DNA of 64,000 nucleotides from Astragalus membranaceus (GCA_039519185.1 CM076847.1:26285251-26349250); one strand, 5' to 3'. Positions 44,343 to 56,802 are shown, numbered from the stretch's first letter. The notes: generated by a model not told the origin, from the letters alone. Made by a program: numbers and translations.

Positions 44343-46467
44343 TCAACAGTCTTTCAATTCTTTAATTCTTTCACCAGCACTGCAGCGACAAACCAGGTTT
44401 GCACCACCCTCATCCTTGATGACAACAATTTGATCGTGTTGTTCCTCTTCCTCATCCCATCCTGTGGGCTGGATGTCTTCTATTCGGATTTGAGCACTCT
44501 CGGGAGCGTCATATCTGACCAAGTAGTCAAACTTTCCACTGGACTCCCCTAGGGTATCCCAACATCTCTCTTTCATAGGCACCGCTATTACTTCCTCATT
44601 GATTTCTTTTTCATCTTCAATATCATGGGTCCCTATCTGAACCACGCACCGATCTATCAGGTCTTGCAGGACTGACTTGAAAACTTCACAGGCACCCACA
44701 CATAAAGGATCGGCGCATACACAGCCCTTCTTGATAACACCACGACGACACAACTCAGCATGTATATTTTCCAGAGGAGTCTGGATACACTTAACATCTT
44801 TTATCATTGTCTGCCCCACAGAATCCTCTACTGCATTAGCGGATGGTGTCCCATGTCCCGGTAGGGGGTTTGTAGTTGTACTGGGACTGTTCGGCTTGAA
44901 AGAGATCCAGTTGGCGTCAATCAAATCCTGGACTACATATTTGAAAGCCTTGCAGTCCTCCACCGTGTGGCCGACTCCCCCACTATGAAAGCTACAAGTA
45001 GCATCATCATTGTACCCCCTAGGAAAGGGAGGTTGTATAGGCTTCATGGGGCGAGTATTGACCAAATTCTTTGAGACAAGATGATTGAACAATTCAGTAT
45101 ACGTCATCGGGATCGGATCAAAATTAGCACGCCTCTTCTCTTGATAGTTCTGGGCTCTGTAGCCTGAATTAGTTTGCTGCGGAGAGTTGAAAGATAATGG
45201 TACCGCCTGCTGTGGAGAGCTGAAAGATGGGCCTCCCCCTGCGGAAATAACATTGGTTTCCCCTTCTTTCTTCTTGGGGAAGTTGGGAAAGGGTTTCTTT
45301 TGTCCACTAGAATTGCCAAAACCTCCAGCAATCTTTCCGCTACGCAATCCGTGCTCTAATCGTTCCCCAATGACAACCATATCTGAGAAATTGGACGAAA
45401 CACTCCCCACCAACCTATCATAATACAGCCCTGGAAGGGTCTCCATAAACATGTACACCATCTCTTTTTCAGTCAATGGCGGCTTCACCTGAGCAGCTAT
45501 GCTCCTCCATTTTTGAGCGTATTCTTTGAATGATTCTCTATCTCCTTTGCTCATGTGCTGCAATTGAGACCGGTCTGGAGCAAGGTCCATGTTATACTGG
45601 TATTGTTTTAGAAAGGCTTCAGAGAGATCCTTCCAACTGTGAACTTCGGAGGATTGCAGCTGCATGTACCAATCTAGTGATGCCCCAGTCAGACTGTCCT
45701 GGAAATAATGAATGAGCACCTTGTCATCATGAGCATAAGCGGCCATTTTTCTAACATACATCGTCAGATGGCTAGATGGACACCCGGTGCCGCGATATTT
45801 ATCAAAGTCAGGTGCTTTGAATTTAGGGGGTATAACAACATCTGGGACAAGGCACAAATCTCGGGCATCCCTGGCTCTAGTTCCTGATCCTTCCACAGCT
45901 CTTAAGCGCTCTTCAAGCGAGTGATACTGATCCCCATGCTGAGTGTTCCCAAACAAATGACCTTGTGGATAGTTCCCCGGACCGTGATAATAACCCCCAT
46001 GCTGAGCAGGGTTTCCCATATGATGGACAACGTTCTGAGGCTCCACCAGGCATAGTCGTGACAGGCTGACTCGACCCCACAGGAATAGCTTCAGCAGCAG
46101 GCGGCATATAACCCATTGGCATCCCCCAAGGATATATCGGTGCATTCAGATGACTCTGTCCGCTCGCTCCTGGAGGATGGGCAAAGTGACTGACCCCCTG
46201 TCCATAAGAGGTGTGAGTAGTTGTAACTTCAGCGGACACCGGAGGATAAACGAAAGTAACAACCCCTTCGGAATTTACAACAGCGGCGGCCCCACCCCTC
46301 AGATTCTGTAGCATACTCATTACTTCGACCATCTGTGCTTCCATAGCCTCCACTTTGGTCTTCAAAGCTTGATTCTCTTGAGCCAGCTGCTCGGGATTAA
46401 GAATCTCCACAACCGACTCATCTTGACCCAGGGGGTCCTCATTCTCGAGATGTTGATTGCTAGCCAT
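44343..46467 (-). pseudogene. Ogre-type gag, frameshifted
   Basis: The likely start is MASNQHLENEDPLGQ (ATG 46467), followed by a predicted coiled coil (QENQALKTKVEAMEAQMVEV). The frame shifts near 46050. The second frame carries the capsid-like retrotransposon gag region (FKAPDFDKYRGTGCPSSHLT near 45780, HYFQDSLTGASLDWY, FKEYAQKWRSIAAQ, MVYMFMETLPG) and a CX-H-type zinc-like stretch (CSFHSGGVGHTVEDC near 44975). It ends at 44343 after RIKELKDC. Combined length is about 700 codons. The gag protein would package element RNA in the cytoplasm, but this copy needs one frame correction to do so. Confidence 0.85.
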
Positions 46468-47623
46468 TAATCTTGCTTGTAGACGAGTGGAGTATCGGTG
46501 TTGGCGAACCAGCTTGCCTTTCGTTTCTGTTGGTAGAACATTTTATAAGTACAAGAATGCATAAATGAATGCAATGCATATGGATTTATGTTATTTTTGT
46601 ATTTAGATGCATGAGGAATGCTGTATGAATTTTTTCAGAATTTTGCTTATGTAATGCATGCTGTTATGATGTAAAATGCGGATGATGAGGATGCTTGTTA
46701 TAAAGACGGACATTTACAGGTGGGGGTTTTGAAATTTTAGGGCAATATACCCTATATGCCACCTCACATAGGTATTCATGAAAGAGGAGGAAAAACATAT
46801 TCTTTTTAATTTCGTTGTTTTTTCAAAAACGTTGGCGGAAATGAATTAAACTAGATGTAACAATGCAACACACAATTTTGGAAAAGCCCTTGTGACCTAA
46901 AAAAGAGGTGAGACCTATGATCTAGGGCAATTTAAAGGGTAATCCTTCCATGTAGCTCTATTCACTCCCTCACAAGGCCACCAGAGCTACAGTCTCTTTC
47001 ACAAAATTCCCCACAAATGCAGCAAACTGCTAGGTGTGAGGCATCATGAAAGAGCACAACTCTGGTTGAAACTTTCGCAAGTAGCCAAACGGACAAAGGT
47101 CCTGATGGGCTCTCACTACTCGAATCCACTCTCCTAAGTTTTTGCAGACCTGGGTTATGGTCCCACTCAAAACACATAGTCACAGGGTATAAGTGTAGTG
47201 TGTGTGAAGGGCATTTCCTCAAAACTACCCCACCTGCAAATGAAAATCCAGACAGTCCAGACAATAGCATGTCGTCTACCCTAGGGTTTAATATCACTCA
47301 AATACAACTAACCTAGGGTACCAACAACAAACACATTACTTACTTCAGAAAGGGAGCTGAGAAGAAGGGACATGCTAGAATTGGGGAGAGATGCATGAGC
47401 TTACCTTGAAGAAAAGGAGCAAAGAAAGAAGGGAACATGGGGATTGGAAGAATGCATGGGCATAAACGATAAAAGAAAGGGAATAAGACGAGACAAGGAA
47501 CATAGAAGAACACAAATGCATATGCCTACAATCAATGATATGAAGGAAAGACAAACAAGGTTTCAATCAAATCAACAATACATTTTAATTAGTTAGGCTT
47601 GACCCTCGTCTTTAAAAAAAAAG
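46468..47623 (-). other. 5' leader of Ogre-type element
   Basis: 1.16 kb between primer site and gag. A 111-codon minus frame (47297-46962) is the only notable one. It is Ser/Leu/Val-rich with several cysteines and I recognise no family. The rest is A-rich with ATGCAT-like words. Confidence 0.5.
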
Positions 47624-47641
47624 TCCCCAGCGGAGTCGCCA
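47624..47641 (-). other. Primer-binding site, tRNA-Arg type
   Basis: The minus strand reads TGGCGACTCCGCTGGGGA two bases from the 5' LTR end. This resembles the tRNA-Arg primer site reported for Ogre elements. Confidence 0.8.
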
Positions 47642-47643
47642 GC

Positions 47644-50121
47644 TGTTGCACCCCGAAATATCCCGCTTTGGGGTTTCTCAATGTACAACGTGGAATAATT
47701 TTGGAGCCGCCACCAATATTTTAATTTTAAGACCAAAACATTGAAAAAAGGTCTTTTGGACAAAGCGGATGGTCATTGAAAACTAGAGATATAGGTTCGG
47801 GGGTCGATTACGCGCGAGGAAGGTGTTAGCACCGCGCACGTCCTTTCTACCGAAAGGGAACCTCTAATTAAATGTGTGGTTTTAACGTTTGATTTGAAAA
47901 ATACCTAGATTTGCCTATTTATTTCTTGTTCGAAGACGAATGAGAAAACTTACTGGAGATTTTATTTTTGGTGAGAAAGGGGGAAAAAGGGGTTTTAGAA
48001 AAAAGTGCTTGACGGGACATGGCCCGCTCCTACGTATCTCCCGGTGCGATGGAGAATTCAAAGCTACGTAGTTCTTGGTTCTTTTTGAAAAGTTTTTGTT
48101 TTTTTATCTTTTTAGTGAGTTTTAGAAATAGGACGAGCGTTAGCAAATGATTAAACTAGCAGAGGCTATGATGAATCACTTACTAAATACTCAAAAGAGA
48201 GAGTTGTACCGCTAGTCAAACGAACGAAGGTTCTGATGGACTATTGATAACAACTCGTTTTTTATTATCTTTTTTGAAAGTGATTTTCGAAAGAGATTGA
48301 TTTGTACGATGATCAAACTAACAAAAGGTTATGATGGATCATCGTTTATTATTTTTAGGAGAAAAGGACATTATCACTAATAGCTAAACGAACAGAGGCT
48401 CTGATGAGCTACTAGCAACAATGGGTTTGAAAATGATTTTTGTTTGTTTTATGAACATGATTGGTTTAGGGGGATGAAAAGAATTTTTATTTGTTGCGCT
48501 TGACGAGGACGTGGCTCGCTCCTACGTATCCCAAACGGGAATCAAAGCGACGTAGTTCTAAAAAAAAGTTTTTGAAAGGGTTTGAAAGGGGCAAGCTGAA
48601 TCACCCGAGACCATCTTCACCACTTAGAACATGATGCACTAGGCATAAGTGGGAATCATATGGTTCGTCATCAGCGATGGACGATAATATACAAGAACGA
48701 GTAGATAAACGCTATAGCTAAGTTAAATCACATGGATCACAATAACTAAATATTAACAAATGAAAAGACTGAAATACCTCTGATGAAGACAGATATTACA
48801 GATCTGAAGAACGCAAACCCCGACTAACCCTTGCAGGAGATCAGCTCAGACGGACCAACGGCGCGAATAGAGCAAAAATGAAGCGGAGAACTGGAAAATG
48901 AGATTTGCGAGAGTTGTCTTCCTAGATCTCGTGAAATATCTCTGGAGCAATTCTTCTCAGATCTCGTGGAAATGTGTGTGTCTAAATGGTGAAGCTTAGC
49001 TTCCTATTTATAGAGTTTCAAAAACACAACCGTTTGACTTTTAACAATTAATGCATGACATAATCGATTATGTCTTTCAATTGAAACATATGCTAATCGA
49101 TTATGTTGATGAAGATGGAAACTTTGGTGAGATGATAATCGATTATTGTTGTAAGACAAAAAAGGTGCATAATCCATTATCAACCTTCCTTAAAAGGTGG
49201 TAATCGATTATGTGCTTTAGTTGTTTGAAGCCCCTAATCGATTATGGTATATAAAAAAGGAAGGTAAGGACAGCTTGCTAATCGATTATTCTTTTTAGTT
49301 ATTTGAAGCACATAATCGATTATGGTATATAGAAAAGGAAGGTAAGGATAGCTTGCTAATCGATTATTCTTTTTAGTTATTTGAAGCACCTAATCGATCA
49401 TGGTATATAAAAAAGGAAGGTAAGGATAGCTTGCTAATCGATTATTCTTTTTAGTTATTTGAAGCACATAATCGATTAGTTTGATAAGAAAAGAAACTTT
49501 GTTTGGTTGCTAATCGATTATGTATTTAGTTAAAATAGGATGCTAATCGATTATGTGCTCTGAAACATTCAGGCACATAATCTATTAGCATAATCCATTA
49601 TGCCTTGTGAAAAAAGATTTCAAGCTTTCAACAAAATTATTTTTTGGGTTTAGGTGCCACCTTATGCATGCATGCAATTTTGTAAAATATTTTTTCAAAG
49701 CTTATTTTGATGCATCATGCATGTTTTGAAAAATCATCTCTCAGCTACTAAAGTATCATAGACCTTAAGTGATAGGACCTTACACAGTGTCCTAGAGAAA
49801 GCGGATAAACAATTAGGTCTTGACTTTTGAGGTGGCTTCTTCTCCAAGCTGCTCCACTTTAATATTTCCTGCTCTTCCATTCATGTCCTGTACTTTATTT
49901 TGTCCCTGCACTTTTATACACTGCAACCAGTAGTGGACTAAATGTAATTTGTTATCATACAAAACAAAGAGTGTTTGTCCTTGGTTCAACAAACTCCCCC
50001 TTTTTGATGATAACAAATTACTAGGACCCAAAAAGCAATGCATAAGTTATTTTTTTATATTTTTCTTTTTGTGTGGAAGATTAGGGTTTTGACCCAAGCC
50101 GGACAAAATTGGGGTATGACA
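47644..50121 (-). repeat. 5' LTR of Ogre-type element
   Basis: 2478 bp, almost identical to 38369-40845, including the TAATCGATTA array (49062-49555) and the 76-codon minus frame (50043-49813). GAAGT follows at 50122. Confidence 0.92.
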
Positions 50122-50126
50122 GAAGT

Positions 50127-51859
50127 CATTACACGTAAGAAATTTCATTGATGTGATGCATGTTGAAAAAAATGTATTCGAAAGTGTCATTGGTACCTTA
50201 CTAGTAATATGCCAGGGAAGACTAAAGATACCATCAACACAAGGTTGGATTTGGTTAGTATGGGGTTGAGACCTGAATTGGGTCCGATAAAGAAGGGTAC
50301 ACATACATATCTACCTCCGCCAGCTCATACTCTATCTAGAAAGGAGAAAACTGTCTTTTGTAAGTTTCTTCTTGGAGTTAAAGTTCCAGAGGGGTACTCT
50401 TCAAACATTACGAACCTTGTATCGATGAAAGACCTCAAGTTAAAGTCTCTAAAGTCTCATGATTGTCATGTTCTCATGCAGAATTTGCTACCCATTGGTA
50501 TACGATCCATTATGCCCAACAAAGTGCGTCAGGCCATAACTAAACTTTGTTTCTTCTTTAAGGCGATTTGTAGTAGAGTGATTGACCCTGGAAAGTTGCC
50601 AGCTCTGCAAAGATCAATTACTGTCACTTTATGTGAGCTTGAGATGTGTTTTCCGCCTTCTTTCTTTGACATAATGATTCATTTAACAGTTCATCTGGTT
50701 AGAGAGACACAATTGTGTGGCCCATGTTACATGAGATGGATGTACCCGTTTGAGCGATACATGAAGATATTAAAAGGATATGTTAAAAACTGATCACGAC
50801 CCGAGGGTTGCATTACTGGGCGCTACATAGTTGAAGAAGCTATTGAGTTCTCCACCGGCTATCTATCTAGTGTTGAATATTCTATTGGACTGCCAAGGGT
50901 GCGTCACACAGGAAGCGTTGGTAAAGGGATGACAGGAAGGAAAATAGTGATGGTATCTAGGAAAGAACTAGAGCATGCACACTTATATGTTCTGCACAAT
51001 GATAGTCAGGTTGATTCATATGTTGTCAAACACATGGAGATTCTTAGGAGTGATCACCCAACTAAGAGTCAAGTCTGGTTGAAAAAAGAACACAATCGGA
51101 GTTTCATACTGTGGCTAAAAGATCACATTGATATTGAGTTTGTTTCGATTCCTACTTCGATTTCAGAAAGATTGAGATGGTTAGCAAAAGGTCCAAATAT
51201 ACATGTTTTCTCTTACACTAGTTATCTACAAAACGGGTACACGTTCTATACAGAATCCCATGATGATCAAAGTAAAATGCAAAATAATGGGGTGACTCTT
51301 GTAGCTGAATCTATGCATACATCAAGTGCCAAAGACAGAAATCCCATTTACGCGAATATGTCATACTTCAGTGTCATTGAACACATATGGGGGTTGGATT
51401 ACAATATGTTTTGGGAGCCTGTGTTCCAATGTAATTGGGTTGACAATAATAATGATGTACAGATGGATGACTCAGGTTTCATGCGGGTGAATTTCAACAA
51501 GTTAGGGTATAAAGATGAACCTTTTATTTTAGCCTCGCAAGCCCAACAAGTGTTTTATGTCACTGATCCAGTTGATATCAATTGGTGCATTGTTTTTATT
51601 GACAAACAAAAAATTATTGGTGAATGACATTGGTGATCAAGCGCACGAAGATGTTGATATTGAGGATGACCCTTTCTTCGGGACATCACAACCAATAATA
51701 GGGGAAGGTACTTCTAAAGAGGATATTTTGTATGTTAGAAATGATCATAATGATGGAATTACGTTTCGTCGAAAACAAAGTACTAAGAAGCGAAAAGCAA
51801 AATATCACACAAATAAACAAGTAGCTAGTAACATTAGATCGAGGAAAAGGAAAACGTAA
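50127..51859 (+). pseudogene. CACTA TnpD transposase, C-terminal part
   Basis: It resumes the TnpD text after the Ogre element with FIDVMHVEKNVFESVIGTL (50150 on). Next come a block like DUF4218 (LPIGIRSIMPNKVRQAITKL, LCELEMCFPPSFFDIMIHL, HLVRETQLCGPCYMRWMYPF) and one like DUF4216 (NGYTFYTESHDDQSKMQNNG, YFSVIEHIWGLDY, DEPFILASQAQQVFYVTDP). A stop at 50791-50793 and a frameshift near 51605 (A-rich run) interrupt it. A basic tail (RRKQSTKKRKAKYH) ends at TAA 51857-51859. Together with 36822-38368 it makes a typical but dead TNP2-type transposase. Confidence 0.88.
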
Positions 51860-51977
51860 TATATCATACGTGTTTCTTTTTTATTCATTTTTCATATTGT
51901 AAAAATTACCTTACTTTATCATGATTATAAAATAACATTTAGCCTAATAACAATGATTATATTTTGTTGCAGGTGAG

Positions 51978-54182
51978 ATGACTTCCCACAGTGATGATAG
52001 TGCACATGACAGTGGTAATGAGAGTGAACATTAGCCCCCAAAAAAGTTCACTAGCCGTGGAATGACAGTTAAGAAGAATATCATCAATCGAGGGAGCAAA
52101 GGGCTTCCTAAACTTACAGTAAGAAACTTACTAATTAACTAACTTTGTTATATACTTTTAACTGTTTGATATCTAATTTACACAAGTAATAATGCAGGTC
52201 GAATGGAATGCTAAAGACCAACCGATTGGTGAAAATGGTAGAGAGTTGCAAAGCTTCATTGGTGCCAGAGCAAGGCAGGATATACCAATTACAATCACAA
52301 GTTGGAATAATAAAAAATATGCCTCTTTGGAGAAATTTAAAGAGGAGCTATGGCATTTGATACAGGTATGGGTCTTATTTTGACTATACAGTTATTTTAT
52401 AATTAAATATGTAAGCATATTTATAATCATTTTGTTGAATGTAAGCAGAAATACTTTGATGTGGATGACTCTCGAAAAGACTATTGTGTTAAGAAAGCTA
52501 GAAAGTCGCACAGAAGATTCAGATCAACTCTAACAAGTTGGGTGAGAGATGAAGAGGGGAACATCAGAAACCGTCCTCCACCACGATATGATGGGATTAT
52601 AACATCCGAGGATTGGAGTGCATTTGTATCTTCATGCGAAGATGAGGATTTCCAGGTTTGTACAATTACTTATCATACATATACCTATATTTGACAATTA
52701 TAAAGTATTAATGTAAAATGATTTGTCTTTATAGAGATTAAGTAATGAAAATCGCGAGAGAGCAGCAAGTCCTGAATACCCTTATAGAGCCAGTGTTAAG
52801 GGTTATCACGAGATTGAAGAACAATTGGTAGCCACATTATCTTTTATTTTATCTTTCATTTATTAAATTAATCTTCTGATTTAATTACTAATAAATGGTA
52901 AATTTTAATAGCTGCGGGACGACGGAAAAGATCCTACTCAGGAATCTATTGACCGACATGTTTTGTGGTTAGAAGCCCGACAAAACAAAGATGGTGTCAT
53001 TGACAACCCAAAAACAAGAGAGGTGTCTCAAAAAATTGTAAGTAGGATAAAATTAATTTTTTTTATAATGTTTATATTACTTATAATGTCTAATAATTTT
53101 TGTGAATCAGGAATCCATATCACAATCAATATCACAAGGACAGATTACTGATTGTGATGGTCCGAATGAAATCCTTGGTCGTGCAATGGCAACTGAAGAG
53201 TATTCAGGTCGTCTACGGGGTTTGAGATTTGGCATTTCTCCAACCACTTTTTGGGGTTCAAAGAGGCAAAGAAAACAAGAGACACAAGAAAGTAGAGAAA
53301 GAAAACAGTTGGGGTCCAAGGACTGATGATGTACCATCTCCTAACCCAAATAGCTTCAGGGATAGTTGCAATATTGCGTCCAATGAGGTAATTTTTGTTA
53401 GACCGTCTTTTTATTTTTTACATTTTACATTTGTAGATATTAATATTTGGTTATTATTTAATTTAGGGTAACAATAACAATTGTGAATTATATAATTCAA
53501 ACCCGCTTACGTTGGTCGCAAAGGGCTTTGTTTGTAACAATGAGGACTCCGCCTTGCACAATCTACCCATGCCTCCAAATCATGTGAGAGTCAGAGTTGA
53601 GTTTGTTGTTGTGGATGATGCATTATTGCCGGTACCAATTGACACTGCACAGATGACTTTGTTGACTGTGAATGATGCACTTGGCACCTTTGTTGCATGG
53701 CCAGCAAATCTTATCAATGTATGGAGCAATTAATATATTTGTTAATAATTCATTGGTTTACTGTCATATATTAATAACTAATTATATTTCTAATATTGGT
53801 AAACAACGCAAGATATCGGATTTCTGGGCATGTTGGCAAATCCCATCCCTCCCCTTCTATTGGTCGCAAGAAGCACGTGTCTAGGAGAGAAGATAGTGAG
53901 AATGAGATTCAATCCAAACCCCTTCTATTGCTAACAAGAAATCAGTGTCTCGGCAAGTAGATAAAGGGAAGGAGGTTCAATCCCAACCCCCCCCCCCTTC
54001 TAAGAATTTATCAGTTATCTAAAGATTCATGCCTCAACAATGACAGGTGCAGATTTGATAACTGCATTGATTGATCCAGACATCTTAGGAGATATCCACC
54101 AAATCTGCCTTTCTAATGTGGAACTGCAAGAGGTATATGATCACAAGTGGGCATTTGGGGCTACTATTAATATATACATCAG

Positions 54183-54234
<52 letters not shown>

Positions 54235-55395
54235 CATCGTTATTATTATTACTATTATTGTTATTATTTGTTAATTTATTTGTATACATTTTAACTATAG
54301 ATATTTGTACCATGAGATTATGATCCCCATGGAACGAACACATAGTTTTATCTTCTTGTGCCCCGAACGTACTTTTCTACGCAACGTCCGCTTTGATAAA
54401 GACATGTCAAAAGCCATGGATAAAGACTTGAAGAAAGCGATTAAAGAAAGCAACGAAGCGGTAAAAGCCTATATCGATAGATGCTTGGCTTTGGCACATG
54501 AAAGAAGCGGTGATAGCTTGTTTTTGGCACCCATAAACTTAGGGTAAGAAATTTAATCTCTATATATATATATATATATATATTACGTGTTTTTGAAATA
54601 TCTGTTATTTATTTGGTTATTCAAATTTTTTGTAGGGCACATTGGATATTGTTGGTAGTTGATCCTAAAAGAAATAGAATTTTCTATTTGGATTCGTGTC
54701 ATGGTCATTATACCAACCACCTCAAGGTGAAAGGAGTACTTGAAAGGTCTGTATTTAGTTACATCGCATATTTCATCATTTAAATTATGTATGTATTTCG
54801 ATTAATGAATACATTTATATGTATGATGTTTCAGTTGTATGATGACTTATTGGGGATCGAATGAGAGGAGGGCTAGAGATGGGAATGTCAACAATAAAAC
54901 AAAATGGATAGTAATAACGGTAAGTTTATAGTCAATATTCTTATCCATGTAAATATTGTTCGCATTTTAATAATTAATAATTGTTATTTTGATTTCTAGT
55001 GTGCCAGACAACCAAACAATGATGATTGTGGGTATTACGTTTTGAAGTTTATGAAGGACATAATCACTCACAATCAAATGGAAATTCCAGAAAATGTACG
55101 TAATTTATATAGTTTGTTTTTTGACAAGTAATTCCATATCTAGCATTTAGCACTTAATTCTAAGTTTATTTTATTTTATTTTTGCTTATTTTTGCAGTAT
55201 TTTCCTGGAAATGAGGTTGGAGCTCCATTTTCTGATGACCAACTTACTGAGATCAAGGGAGAGTGGTGTCATCATGTTGCCCGTTTGATTAATGAAAATC
55301 GAAATTCATGTAACTTTGGTTTGCTGGTTTTTTGTTCCCCACAATGGATGTCATGTCATTTTTGTTGTCTATGTTATCATTCAGAATTTGGTTAA
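51978..55395 (+). pseudogene. CACTA second gene: TnpA-like region plus C48 (Ulp1-like) protease
   Basis: Exons can be traced with GT-AG borders: 51978-52118, 52198-52365, 52449-52655, 52735-52827, 52912-53037, 53111-53387, 53467-53718, one or two poor exons to 54182, 54301-54543, 54636-54745, 54835-54918, 55000-55095, 55198-55395. The first half resembles the plant transposase Ptta/En/Spm type (RKSHRRFRSTLTSWVRDEEG, YPYRASVKGYHE). The last exons form a C48 cysteine protease fold: catalytic His in GAHWILLVVD (54640-54642), Asp in YLDS (54691-54693), Gln (55009-55011) and Cys in DDCGYY (55027-55029) all remain. A TAG at 52032-52034 and frameshifts near 53300 and 53990 disable the present copy. 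C48 domains have been reported in several plant DNA transposons; a SUMO-protease-like role here is inference. Confidence 0.8.
54183..54300 (+). repeat. (TTA)n microsatellite in a CACTA intron
   Basis: More than twenty TTA/TAT units fill most of the intron between the VYDHKWAFG and RTHSFIFLCPERTF exons. Shorter (AT)n and (GT)n runs occur at 54560-54583 and 55438-55485. Confidence 0.9.
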
Positions 55396-55683
55396 TGATT
55401 TATGTAATTTTTGTTGGTACTTTGTTGATATGTGTATATATATGTGTGTGTGTGTGTGTCTGTGTGTGTGTGTGTGTGTGTGTATGTATATTAGATGGAT
55501 TTATAAGTTTGTTAGTTGGAATTTGATTTGCAATTGGTTGGGTGATTTGAAATTTGGTTCATACTGGTTGTTGAGTTGATATTGGTTGTTGTTGGTTGAT
55601 GAAAATGAGAGTAGGGATGTGCTGCAAAATATTGGATATACCAGAAACAGGAAAAAATATTTTAAAAAGAAAACATAGAAACA
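55396..55683 (+). other. 3' region of the C48 gene
   Basis: A GT microsatellite (55438-55485) and AT-rich DNA between the last exon and the subterminal repeats. No further gene is seen. Confidence 0.6.
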
Positions 55684-56100
55684 GGGGCGCTTGCAGTTAG
55701 AAGCGCCCCTGTTGGTCTTACCCCCACTTGACAATCAGGGGCGCTCCCAGTAAAAAGCGCTTCAGTTGGTCAGCCAACAGGGGCGCTTCTAACTACAAGC
55801 GCCCCTGATTGTCAAAGTGCGCTAAGACCAACAGGGGCGCTTGTTACTGCGAGCACCCCTGATTGTCAGAGGCGCTAAGACCAACAGGGCCACTTGTTAC
55901 TGCGAGCGCCCCTGATTGTCAGAGGCGCTAAGACCAACAGGGGCGCTTTTTTTTAGTGCTTCTGTTTCCTAATAATTAGAGGCGCTTGTTGTGCGCTCCT
56001 GTAGAAGGGATGGCAACAGGAGCGCCAGATTTAGGGGCGCCCGAAAGCGCTCCCAATGAATAAAAAAAAAGCAACCTTAATGGCCTTTCCTGTTGTAGTG
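55684..56100 (-). repeat. CACTA right subterminal and terminal repeats
   Basis: At least eight copies of AACAGGGGCGCTT-like words occur in both directions (for example GCGCCCCTGTTGG and its inverse at 55684-55940), many as inverted pairs around a short loop. The terminal CACTACAACAGGAAAGG (minus strand) ends at 56100. Such repeats are the binding sites of the element-encoded protein in CACTA systems. Confidence 0.87.
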
Positions 56101-56309
56101 ATAATGAATTTAGCAACTCTAAAATATTGATAATTTATCGAGATAATTATTTATAACATAAATAATTAAAATAAGAAATAATTAGAAGTAACTAAAATGT
56201 AACTAGTCACATGTTAGTTACATACAGAATGTCCAGTAAAACATGACAATAAGTACTGTGGCACATTACACGTAAAATCATTGTAAGAAAAAGAATGGAG
56301 AAATTAGGG
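56101..56309. other. AT-rich spacer between CACTA and Tat elements
   Basis: 209 bp with no gene. It begins with ATA, the CACTA target duplication, and continues the flank interrupted at 35701. Confidence 0.6.
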
Positions 56310-56786
56310 TGTTACAATATTAAATCTAGTTCTATTCCTAAGGGTCATCAAGGTTCTCTTGTACACTAAGCAACAGGTCATGCACACATCTTTACATTCT
56401 TACTTCTAAATCAATTTTCTAATCTCTAGGTTACCAAAGGTAAACTCGACTACCCCATTGATCGTACCTGATCAATACGATGTGTTGTTGCTGCCTGATG
56501 ATGTTGCTCGGTCGTGGGGATGAAGGACCGAGTTCTGAGCCGCACGCGGGTGGTACCTGCAAAGGCACTCCAACGCTCAAGTCAGAGGTGCTTCAACGGG
56601 CAGGGTAACAAGGTGAGTAAAACATACCTGAAGCCACATGCTGGTGTGGTATATATAATGTTGGCTGCGTAGGCGTTCTAGCCGTTGCGCCTTTTGCGGA
56701 GCCGGCCGCGTCTTGCGGAGCAAGGCAGGTAATGGGCCGCGCTGGGCCTACTGATCAAAATTGGGCTTCGAGCCCACTCCGGAACA
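56310..56786 (-). repeat. 3' LTR of Tat element
   Basis: About 477 bp, running from TGTTCCGGAGTGGGC (minus strand, 56786) to a terminal TGTAACA at 56310. A TATA-like stretch (TATATATAA at 56650-56658 on the plus strand, TTATATATA on the minus strand) sits about 130 bp inside. The right edge is firm because of the polypurine tract. The left edge rests only on the TG..CA pattern. Confidence 0.7.
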
Positions 56787-56802
56787 GTTTCCCCCCCAAG
56801 CC
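56787..56802 (-). other. Polypurine tract of Tat element
   Basis: The minus strand reads GCTTGGGGGGGAAAC immediately before the LTR start TGTTCCGG. Confidence 0.8.

Larger units (their letters stand above)
38369..50121 (-). mobile_element. Ogre-type Ty3/gypsy (Tat) element, pol mostly deleted
   Basis: An 11.75-kb minus-strand insertion in TnpD, bounded by GAAGT at 38364-38368 and 50122-50126. LTRs are 2477 and 2478 bp with about a dozen differences. On the minus strand they start TGTCATACCCCAATTTTG. The primer site (47624-47641) matches the tRNA-Arg type used by Ogre elements. A gag gene is present but frameshifted. Protease, RT and RNase H are deleted, leaving a linker remnant and the integrase C-terminus. 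It must have relied on proteins of another element to move. Confidence 0.92.
35702..56100 (+). mobile_element. CACTA (En/Spm-type) transposon, 20.4 kb with nested Ogre
   Basis: Both ends read CACTACAACAG inward (35702 on plus, 56100 on minus) and are flanked by ATA at 35699-35701 and 56101-56103. That is the 3-bp duplication typical of CACTA elements. Subterminal repeats with AGGGGCGCTT-like words occur at both ends. It carries a TnpD transposase gene and a second gene with a C48 protease domain, both on the plus strand. Without the Ogre insertion it would be about 8.6 kb. The transposase is broken, so it is not autonomous now. Confidence 0.93.
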
